Shown here piece after piece: positions 57,941-64,000 of a DNA stretch of 64,000 nt (the first letter of the stretch is position 1; each line of letters begins with the position of its first letter). The notes beneath the pieces are model-generated. The model searched no databases and was not told the origin of the DNA. It saw nothing but the letters and a program-made list of their open reading frames with translations. This DNA comes from Mesorhizobium sp. (GTDB taxonomy: Bacteria > Pseudomonadota > Alphaproteobacteria > Rhizobiales > Rhizobiaceae), in NCBI RefSeq assembly GCF_017306545.1, contig NZ_JAFKID010000016.1, forward strand, positions 115,613 to 179,612, read 5' to 3'. Made by a program: the position numbers and the translations under genes.

Positions 57941-58794
57941 GCGACCGTCGCGAACGCCGCCGCGATGTCGGCCAATCGATCTTCGCCGACGAGATCGGCC
58001 TGGAATACGGTATTTATGGCGATTACCGGCTGCACAGCGCCGTCCAGCCGATCTTCGCGCCGCGCGGCACGGCGCTTGAACCGGTCGCGGTGGAAGCGCT
58101 GATCCAACCCCGGCTCGGCGGCCGGCCGGTTGCGCCGCAGCCTTTCCTGGAAAGCGTGCCGGCGGGGGACAGGCTTTACGTCGAGTCACTGTGCCGGGCG
58201 CTGCACCTGCGCAATTTCCAGTTCGTCGGGGTCGACGGCCTCGACCTGTTCTTCAACTATAATCCGCGGGTGAACGATCATTCCGGCCGGGCGCTGGCCG
58301 AAATCCGGCTGATGGCCCGCCATCTCGACGACTACGGCCTCGATGCCGGCATGCTGGTGTGCGAAATCACCGAGCAGGCGGCGGGCAACGACGAGGTGCT
58401 GCGGCGCACGGTCGCCGAGATGCGGCGGGCGGGCCTGCGCATTGCCGTCGACGATTTCGGCGCCGGTCATTCGACCGAGGAACGGCTGCTGCTGCTCGAG
58501 CCCGACATCGTCAAGATCGACGGCGGCTGGTTCGCAGAGGTGTGCCGCCACGCCGCCGCCGAGAAACTGTTTCGTCCGCTGCTTTCGCTGCTGCACGACC
58601 ATGGCGCCAAGGTGCTGGTCGAGGGCATCGAGCGGCCGGACCAGTTGCAAATCGCCCTGGAAGGCGGCGCGGACCTGCTGCAAGGCTACCTGCTGGGCCG
58701 GCCGGTACCGGTCGGCACGATCTTTCCCGCGCAGCCGCTGGCGCTCGACGACCTGCTACGGCCGAGTGCCAAGGTAATCCCTCTGTTCGGCTGA
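57937..58794 (+). CDS. EAL-domain c-di-GMP phosphodiesterase (second of a coupled pair)
   Basis: A 285-residue stand-alone EAL protein. It keeps VEALIQPR, FFNYNPR, CEITEQ, DDFGAGHSTEE, DIVKIDGGW, VEGIERPDQ and LLQGYLLGRP, so all catalytic and metal positions and loop 6 are intact. It should hydrolyse c-di-GMP to pGpG. The GTG start overlaps the stop of the upstream EAL gene (GTGA). The two proteins share a similar N-terminal lead (GLYALKSAFQPIF and GDYRLHSAVQPIF), indicating duplication. No GGDEF gene is in the window. Confidence 0.88.
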   Translation: MSDRRERRRDVGQSIFADEIGLEYGIYGDYRLHSAVQPIFAPRGTALEPVAVEALIQPRLGGRPVAPQPFLESVPAGDRLYVESLCRALHLRNFQFVGVDGLDLFFNYNPRVNDHSGRALAEIRLMARHLDDYGLDAGMLVCEITEQAAGNDEVLRRTVAEMRRAGLRIAVDDFGAGHSTEERLLLLEPDIVKIDGGWFAEVCRHAAAEKLFRPLLSLLHDHGAKVLVEGIERPDQLQIALEGGADLLQGYLLGRPVPVGTIFPAQPLALDDLLRPSAKVIPLFG

Positions 58795-58893
58795 TCCTTC
58801 AGCCAATGTGATGGATACCGGTGAAAACAAATCACTGGATGCAGGGGCCCGATCGGGGCCATGCTGGCGCTTCAACGACAGGACGGCGCGGCA

Positions 58894-59508
58894 ATGATTC
58901 TCTACAGCATGATCGACAGCGGTAACTGCTACAAGCCGCGGCTTCTGATGGCGAAGCTCGGCATTCCCTTCACCAATATCGAGGTTTCCTCGCACACCGG
59001 CGATACGCGCAAGCCGGATTACGTGGCGAAAAACCCGAACGCCATGGTGCCGCTGCTGGAGCTGGACGACGGCCGGCGCATCGCAGAATCCAACGCCATC
59101 CTGCTGCATCTTGCGGAAGACACGCGCTTCCTGCCGGCCGACCGCTACGAGCGGGCGCTGGCGTACCAGTGGCTGTTCTTCGAGCAGTACAGCCACGAAC
59201 CCTATATTGCCGTGCGCAAGGCGCTGCTGACCTTCCCCGAGCGCGCCGCGGACGCGACGCCGGAGCGGCTGGCGCTGACGCTGGAGCGCGGCAACAAGGC
59301 GCTCGGCGTGATGAACAGGCGGCTGGAAGAAAGTCCGTTCTTCGCCGGCGCGTCCTTCAGCGTCGCCGATATCGCGCTTTATGCCTATACGCATTCGGCC
59401 GAGCATGGCGGCTTCCAGATCGACGCCTATCCGGCGGTGGCGGGTTGGCTGAAGCGCGTCGAGGCCGATCCCGGCCATGTGCCGATCGGATGGTTGCCCA
59501 CGGCCTGA
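58894..59508 (+). CDS. Glutathione S-transferase-family protein (copy 1)
   Basis: A 204-residue GST: N-terminal thioredoxin-like domain (MILYSMIDSGNCYKPRLLMAKLG, NAMVPLLELDDGRRIAESNAILLHLAE) and a helical C-terminal domain (about 90-204; FAGASFSVADIALYAYTH). A Ser/Asn region near residues 8-10 may serve as the catalytic residue. The ATG at 58894 starts the strand MILYSM; an ATG at 58861 is also in frame. Substrate unknown. It precedes a second GST-like gene. Confidence 0.88.
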   Translation: MILYSMIDSGNCYKPRLLMAKLGIPFTNIEVSSHTGDTRKPDYVAKNPNAMVPLLELDDGRRIAESNAILLHLAEDTRFLPADRYERALAYQWLFFEQYSHEPYIAVRKALLTFPERAADATPERLALTLERGNKALGVMNRRLEESPFFAGASFSVADIALYAYTHSAEHGGFQIDAYPAVAGWLKRVEADPGHVPIGWLPTA

Positions 59509-59550
59509 TGGCGCAAGAGCGGCGGATACCATGAACCGGGAAACTTTCGC

Positions 59551-60177
59551 ATGATCCTGATCGGCCAATACGATTCCTCCTTCGTGCGGCGCGTCGGCAT
59601 CGCCTTGACGCTCTACGGCCTGCCGTTCGAGCACAGGCCCTGGTCGTCCTTCGGCGATGCCGGGCAGATCCGCGCCTACAATCCGCTGACGCGGGTGCCG
59701 ACGCTGGTACTCGACGACGGCGAGGCGCTGGTCGACAGCCACATGATCCTCGATTACCTCGACGGCCTGATGCCGGCGGATCGGGCGATGTTCCCGCGCA
59801 CCGAGCCTGATCGCCGAAAGGCGCTGCGCATTGCTGCGCTGGCGACAGGAATGGCCGACAAGGCGGTGGCATTGTTCTATGAGCTGCATCTGCACGAGAA
59901 GCCGTCCGACGTGTGGGTCGGGCGCTGCCGCGCTCAGATCGAGGCGGCTCTTGCCGTGCTGGAAGAGGAGCGGGCAAAGAGCGCAGGCCCGCACTGGTTC
60001 GGCGGCCGTATCGGCCATGCGGACATTGCCGTCGCCTGCGCGTTGCGCCACCTCGACGACGCGCATCCGGGCCTTGTGTCGATGGACGCCTATCCCGCGC
60101 TGAAAGCTCATGCCGCGCGGCTGGAGGCGATGCCGGTGTTTCAGACGATCTCGCAGCCCTTCGTCGCCCCGGCTTGA
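59551..60177 (+). CDS. Glutathione S-transferase-family protein (copy 2)
   Basis: A 208-residue GST-like protein: MILIGQYDSSFVRRVGIALTLYGLPFEH with SSFVRR as the Ser-type active-site loop, NPLTRVPTLVLDDGEALVDSHMILDYLD, and a C-terminal helical domain with WFGGRIGHADIAVACALRHL. It shares only the overall fold with copy 1, so the pair need not be a recent duplication. 42 nt after copy 1 in the same direction. Confidence 0.88.
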   Translation: MILIGQYDSSFVRRVGIALTLYGLPFEHRPWSSFGDAGQIRAYNPLTRVPTLVLDDGEALVDSHMILDYLDGLMPADRAMFPRTEPDRRKALRIAALATGMADKAVALFYELHLHEKPSDVWVGRCRAQIEAALAVLEEERAKSAGPHWFGGRIGHADIAVACALRHLDDAHPGLVSMDAYPALKAHAARLEAMPVFQTISQPFVAPA

Positions 60178-60202
60178 GAAATATGCCGGCCGCGAGGCAG
60201 GC

Positions 60203-60230
60203 AACAAAAAAGGCGGGACAAGCCCGCCTT
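60203..60230 (-). terminator. Terminator for the minus-strand csp copy 3
   Basis: Read on the minus strand: stem AAGGCGGG/CCCGCCTT with loop CTTGT, followed by TTTTTTG. The T-run is only on this strand, so it ends minus transcripts, about 170 nt past the csp stop. Confidence 0.75.
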
Positions 60231-60394
60231 CCATGCTCGGTAGCCTGATCGGGAACGTTTCGGCCGGGCCGGCGGCAATCCGCCGCTTCGGCTTGTCGGG
60301 TCCGTCCCGCTCCGGCGCGCTTATCGCGCGGCCGCCAGTACATCCGTGACTTGCCGGGCGCTGCGGATGTTATCCGCGGCGCGCCATCGCCAAA

Positions 60395-60607
60395 TCAGGC
60401 TGCCTTGCTCAGAGATCCAGCGGACGACTTGCCGGTGCGGCGGTCCTGCTCGATCTCGAAGTTGATCTTCTGACCTTCGACCAGCGAGGTCATGCCAGCG
60501 CGCTCGACGGCGGAGATGTGGACGAAAACGTCCGCGCCGCCATTGTCGGGGGCGATGAAGCCGTAGCCCTTGGTCGTGTTGAACCACTTAACGGTTCCGG
60601 TAGCCAT
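60395..60607 (-). CDS. CspA-family cold-shock protein (copy 3)
   Basis: A 70-residue cold-shock domain: [18 protein letters not shown] with RNP1 KGYGFI, RNP2 VFVHIS, then [21 protein letters not shown]. It is the classical KWFN type, distinct from the KFFN type of copies 1 and 2. Its leader lacks the element shared by those two. AAAGGAAAATCGC precedes the ATG on the minus strand. Confidence 0.95.
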   Translation of the reverse strand: MATGTVKWFNTTKGYGFIAPDNGGADVFVHISAVERAGMTSLVEGQKINFEIEQDRRTGKSSAGSLSKAA

Positions 60608-60880
60608 GCGATTTTCCTTTGTCTTCGCTTGCGTATCGTGACCGGATCATAAAATCCGGCATGGTATCGAGATTTTGGAGATAGACGTCAGCGAACGCGG
60701 AAACCGCGAGGCCCGATCGATCGGCCGAAATATCAACGAGACGCATATAAGCGACATATGCGCCAAAAACAAGACCGTCGCCGCGTGCCGTGCGACGGCG
60801 ACCCCAAACCGTCGTTGTGATATAAGCGGCGAGTTCGCCTGTGCAACCATCCTCGTACGGGCCAGCCGTAGAGGACGTCC

Positions 60881-61207
60881 ATGAAAGCCGTTGCCGTCGC
60901 CGCTTGCCTGTGCCTGGTGGCCGCCGAAGCCCAGGCGATCTCCCGTTACGACCCCACCGGCATGAGTTGCGAGCGGGTGCACAGCATCATCGCGCGCGAC
61001 GGCGCGGTGATCCTGCGCTACCGCTCGCCGCGTACCGGCGTCACGCTCTACGACCGCTACGTCAGCACCGGCGCCTATTGCGAGCGCGGCGAAGTGCGCG
61101 ATCGGCGCGCCGTTCCCAGCGCCGACACGGCCTCCTGCCCGGTCTATAACTGCAAGCAGGCCGAATTCGACGATCCGATGCGCAGCTTCATTCTGCCGGG
61201 CGACTGA
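60881..61207 (+). CDS. Small secreted protein of unknown function
   Basis: A 108-residue protein with a signal peptide (about 1-20, MKAVAVAACLCLVAAEAQA). A mature part with four Cys follows (MSCERV, YCERGEV, SCPVYNCKQ). The phrase RYRSPRTGVTLYDRYVSTGAYC is the core; similar small proteins are frequent in rhizobia. No function known. AGAGGACGTCC precedes the ATG. Confidence 0.75.
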   Translation: MKAVAVAACLCLVAAEAQAISRYDPTGMSCERVHSIIARDGAVILRYRSPRTGVTLYDRYVSTGAYCERGEVRDRRAVPSADTASCPVYNCKQAEFDDPMRSFILPGD

Positions 61208-61267
61208 CGCTGGCAGTCGCTGCATCCGTCCGGCGGATCGAATGGCCAGCCAGGAGAACGCCGGCTC

Positions 61268-61831
61268 TCAGAAACCGAACGAGGCCTGCGCTGCGGGCGG
61301 CGGGCCGACGCGGACGCCTTCCAGCCCGAGCATCTTTTCCTTGGTGGCAGAACCGCCGGGGGCGGAAAAGCCCCCGATCTTGCCGCCGGCGGCGAGGATG
61401 CGATGGCAGGGAATGACCAGCGGCACCGGGTTGGCGCCGAGGGCGGCGCCCGTCTCGCGCGGCAGGCCTGGGTGGCCGGCGCGTTTGGCCAGTTCGCCAT
61501 ATGTGGTTGTCTCGCCGAAGGCGAGACGGCGGGCGGCTTCGTAGATGGCGCGCTGGAAATCGTCGGTGCCGGCGAGGTCCACCGGCACGCCGGAGAAATC
61601 GACGATGTCTCCTTCGGCATAGGCGCGGATGTCGGCGATCAGGCCTTGCACCCATTGCGGCGGCTTGTCGCTGTCGGTTCCGGCGATGCCGTCGAGGCGG
61701 AATAGCCGGCGCTCGACCGCATCGCGGCTCGATTGCGGCAGGCACAGGCGCGTCAGCCCGGCTTCGCTCCAGGCAAGGCCCATGAAGCCCAGGGCGGTTT
61801 CGAAGACGATGTGACCGATGGCGTTCGTCAT
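61268..61831 (-). CDS. ogt: Methylated-DNA-protein cysteine methyltransferase-family protein
   Basis: Repairs O6-alkylguanine by irreversible alkyl transfer to its own Cys. The 187 residues have the active-site motif VPLVIPCHRILAAGG (PCHR), and the DNA-binding helix region ARRLAFGETTTYGELAKRAGHPG. The usual recognition segment is a little changed (RETGAALGANPVP), but the active Cys is present. The ATG at 61831 begins the conserved N-terminal domain. Confidence 0.9.
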   Translation of the reverse strand: MTNAIGHIVFETALGFMGLAWSEAGLTRLCLPQSSRDAVERRLFRLDGIAGTDSDKPPQWVQGLIADIRAYAEGDIVDFSGVPVDLAGTDDFQRAIYEAARRLAFGETTTYGELAKRAGHPGLPRETGAALGANPVPLVIPCHRILAAGGKIGGFSAPGGSATKEKMLGLEGVRVGPPPAAQASFGF

Positions 61832-61988
61832 GGTATTTCCTCGATCCGATCCAGTACAGATCAGGAACAACATGGCATTTCCGATGGTGAATCGCCACCC
61901 GAAAACCCTGCCTTGGGCCCGTTGCTCCGACAAAATCCGTGGTGTAAGGACTTTTTAACGACCCGACGCAACGGACCTCGACCGCAGC

Positions 61989-63050
61989 TTGCAACCAAGA
62001 CCCTTATCCACACTGGCCGGCTTCGTGCTGTGCGGTGCCGCCCTGAGCGGCTGCACCTCGACGTCGACGGTTGCCCCGGCGCCCGGTTTCGCCGGGCCCG
62101 CGACGGTGGCCGAAACCCAGGTGGCAAGCTCGGATGCGGGTTTTGCGCTGGCGCTGCCGGAGAGCGTGTCGGTGTTGCCCGAACCGTCCGGCGTCCCCTC
62201 CGTGCAAACCGCCGCACTCGCGGCCACGCCGGCCGCCTTTGCCGGGCCGACCCCGCAAGGCGCTGCCGCTGCTGCCCAGCAGGTCGCCGCGCTTGCCCCG
62301 GCTCCGGCCACGGAATCGAGCGGGATTGCCGCTGCTGCGCAGTCTTCCGCCGGCAGCGGCGAAGTCTCCCCGGTGGCTGCGACGCCGGCCAAAGCGTCGA
62401 CCGTGACGGCATCCGATGCCGTGGCGGCGAAGCCCGATCCCATGCGGATTTTCCCGGCCGCTCCCGTGCTGGTCGCTTCCGCAGCCGCCACCCTGCCGGT
62501 TACGCCGATCGCCTACAGCGGGCCTGTGCCTTCCTACCTGGCGCCGGCCGTGTTCAAGATCGAGAGCCCATCCGCCGACCTGCCGCGTACGCCGGTCCGG
62601 GGACGCTCGGACGTCGAGAAACTGATCACCAAATACGCGGCGCTCTATGAGGTGCCGGTGGAACTGGTGCGCCATGTCGTCAATCGCGAGAGCACCTTCA
62701 ATCCCAAGGCCTACAACAACGGCCATTGGGGGTTGATGCAGATCAAGCATGCGACGGCGCGCGGCATGGGTTACAGCGGGCCGGCCAGCGGCTTGTTCGA
62801 TGCCGAAACCAACCTGAGATACGCGGTGAAATACCTGCGCGGCGCCTGGCTGGTGTCCGACCGCAACGCCAAGCGGGCCGACTGGCTTTATCAGACCGGC
62901 TATTATTACGAGGCCAAGCGCAAGGGCTTGCTCGAGGCGACCGGCCTCGGCATCGACCGGAAACGCCGCAGGGCGGTCGAGGAAGAGGTCCGGCTCGATC
63001 CGGAAGGCATCGTACGGCCGCCCGTGTTGCCGGTCGGGTCGTCGGGTTGA
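61989..63050 (+). CDS. Lipoprotein lytic transglycosylase (SLT domain)
   Basis: A 353-residue lipoprotein: lipobox LSGC (Cys about 22), an Ala/Pro-rich linker of about 150 residues, and an SLT domain (about 210-320). Catalytic Glu lies in VVNRESTFNPKAYNNGHWGLMQIKH, followed by the NLRYAVKYLRGAW motif. It cleaves the MurNAc-GlcNAc bond of peptidoglycan. The start is TTG 61989, the only candidate after an in-frame stop at 61956. No good ribosome-binding site is seen, so the signal may begin elsewhere. Confidence 0.85.
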   Translation: MQPRPLSTLAGFVLCGAALSGCTSTSTVAPAPGFAGPATVAETQVASSDAGFALALPESVSVLPEPSGVPSVQTAALAATPAAFAGPTPQGAAAAAQQVAALAPAPATESSGIAAAAQSSAGSGEVSPVAATPAKASTVTASDAVAAKPDPMRIFPAAPVLVASAAATLPVTPIAYSGPVPSYLAPAVFKIESPSADLPRTPVRGRSDVEKLITKYAALYEVPVELVRHVVNRESTFNPKAYNNGHWGLMQIKHATARGMGYSGPASGLFDAETNLRYAVKYLRGAWLVSDRNAKRADWLYQTGYYYEAKRKGLLEATGLGIDRKRRRAVEEEVRLDPEGIVRPPVLPVGSSG

Positions 63051-63174
63051 GTTTTTGACGTCGCGCTGGCCGACGTTGACGAAAATTTCACCATTCCGCG
63101 TCGCCGCGCGAGAAAGATAAGTTGCGACGGATCGGAATTACCCGCCTTTAACAGCGTTCGTGCTTGAAGGCGGC

Positions 63175-63696
63175 ATGACCAAGAAGCCTGTCGACACCGC
63201 CAAGCCTGCCCCCCTCAATGCGGCGGCCGATATCACCAAGAAGCGTTCGAAGCTGAAGCTTGCGCTGTTTGCGCTGGTGCCGCTGCTGCTTGCGGGCGGC
63301 GGCTACGCAGGCTGGACGATGTTCACTGCTCCGGCGGGCGGCGGGACGGCCGAGGCTTCCGCCGCCGCGGACGGCGGGCGGGAAGGAGAGGGCGGGCGTG
63401 CCGTTGCCGTGCCGCCCGAAATCGCCGCCGAAACTTCCTATACGCACGCTTTCGCGCTTTCGGTCCTGATCGCCCCGCGCTGCGGCGTCGCGCGCGTGCC
63501 GGCGCTGGCGCAGGCGACCGAGGCCGAGGCGCATGACAGCGGCATGCTGGTCAACCTGTCGTGGCTGGCGGCAGCCCGCCGCGTCGCCGCGACGACTGAA
63601 AAATCCTGCGACTTTCTGCGCGCCGAGGTCATCGACGCCGAACGCCTGGCAATGAAAATGGCGGACAGCGCAGGCAAGACGGCCGCCGTGCACTGA
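63175..63696 (+). CDS. Single-span membrane protein of unknown function
   Basis: A 173-residue protein with a basic N-terminus and one membrane span (about 30-50, LKLALFALVPLLLAGGGYAGW). A Gly/Ala-rich linker precedes a C-terminal part with APRCGVARVPALAQATEAEAH and KSCDFLRAEVIDAERLAMKM. The N-terminal layout recalls FliL, but no FliL domain follows. Function unknown. Confidence 0.65.
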   Translation: MTKKPVDTAKPAPLNAAADITKKRSKLKLALFALVPLLLAGGGYAGWTMFTAPAGGGTAEASAAADGGREGEGGRAVAVPPEIAAETSYTHAFALSVLIAPRCGVARVPALAQATEAEAHDSGMLVNLSWLAAARRVAATTEKSCDFLRAEVIDAERLAMKMADSAGKTAAVH

Positions 63697-64000
63697 CAAG
63701 GCGCAGCGCTCCCCGTTGCCACGCCCGGATTTTCACCCGTCTGGCCATTGATCAAAGAACGCTCCCTCGCACCGAAGGGAGAAGGTCGGGAAGCGGGCGT
63801 GGGATGCCGTGCCTTCCGAGTGTAAAAGTGTGGCGCGGTTTCCCACGCCCGCCGGCGATTTCCGTTCCCGTCCGTTCCGCTTCACCGCAGCTCACGATGC
63901 CGGCATTTGCGCCGACACCGGCCGATGGCTTGCAGCGCTCGTCCAGCGCGCGGGGGCCGTATTACCCCCAGGGGAACCCTTGGACGGAACCTCCCCGGGC
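63697..64000. other. 304-bp right-edge intergenic region with a long hairpin
   Basis: No supported gene. GCGGGCGTGGGA (63793-63804) pairs exactly with TCCCACGCCCGC (63841-63852). An inner 8-pair helix (GCCGTGCC with GGCGCGGT, two G-U) extends the stem to about 20 pairs with an 18-nt loop. A smaller hairpin, CTCCCT/AGGGAG, lies at 63761-63781. There is no T-run. Possibly a structured RNA or a transcription end point. Confidence 0.45.

Noticed and set aside
60203-60230. The hairpin after the second GST gene as its own terminator
   Set aside because: The T-run follows the hairpin only on the minus strand, so it fits the minus-strand csp gene.
58756-60234. A 492-codon open frame opposite the two GST genes
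   Set aside because: Both GST-fold proteins on the plus strand have full family motifs; the reverse frame has none.
63175-63696. FliL for the single-span protein
   Set aside because: Only the N-terminal span resembles FliL; no FliL domain or flagellar genes are nearby.

Overview
The window is chromosomal DNA from a GC-rich alphaproteobacterium of the Hyphomicrobiales (Rhizobiales), most likely near Mesorhizobium, Aminobacter or other Phyllobacteriaceae. This rests on the petP-petR pair, a LysR regulator of the LsrB/VtlR type next to an AbcR-like small RNA, a BA14K-family protein, a long-tailed UvrB, two intergenic palindromes of rhizobial type and mostly alphaproteobacterial core genes. No rRNA, tRNA, CRISPR array, prophage or insertion sequence was seen.

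Left part (1-12.6 kb): a VapBC-like toxin-antitoxin pair running off the left edge with a readable promoter and operator; pth-rplY; an Fsr-like MFS exporter with a divergent AraC regulator; prs; a compact minus-strand block lgt-midA-pgeF-M24 hydrolase with overlapping stops and starts; then a double-GNAT protein, a UbiK-like factor, a YbjN protein and a CsaA-like protein on the plus strand. The UbiK-YbjN gap is rich in GANTC sites.

Middle part (12.6-33 kb): a histidine kinase with PetR and PetP, divergent from ilvE; a glycine-rich small membrane protein; a metallo-hydrolase; two CspA paralogues sharing an upstream element; a double Kazal-like lipoprotein; a TPR-sulfotransferase; a glutamate-dehydrogenase-family enzyme; uvrB and a CapA-like gene, both with palindromic repeat DNA read through in frame; a SemiSWEET; an FAD oxidase; and a long coiled-coil protein.

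Right part (33-64 kb): two membrane-associated genes of unknown function; a lipid-kinase-like gene; a cluster of three dehydrogenase/dehydratase-type enzymes (HIBADH family, enolase superfamily, GMC) followed by a repeat; a HxlR regulator divergent from the FMN reductase it may control; a CorC-type protein; two extensin-like proteins with M15-type zinc motifs; greA with a hairpin leader and a co-transcribed glycosyltransferase; Lrp; trxB; the LsrB/VtlR regulator with its sRNA; an EF-G-like gene broken near its 3' end; aspartate aminotransferase; two translationally coupled EAL proteins; two GST-fold proteins; a third CspA; ogt; and a lytic transglycosylase. The most unusual signals are the palindromic repeats inside two coding frames, the SLF-motif tail of UvrB, the broken EF-G paralogue, the AbcR-type sRNA and the GANTC cluster.
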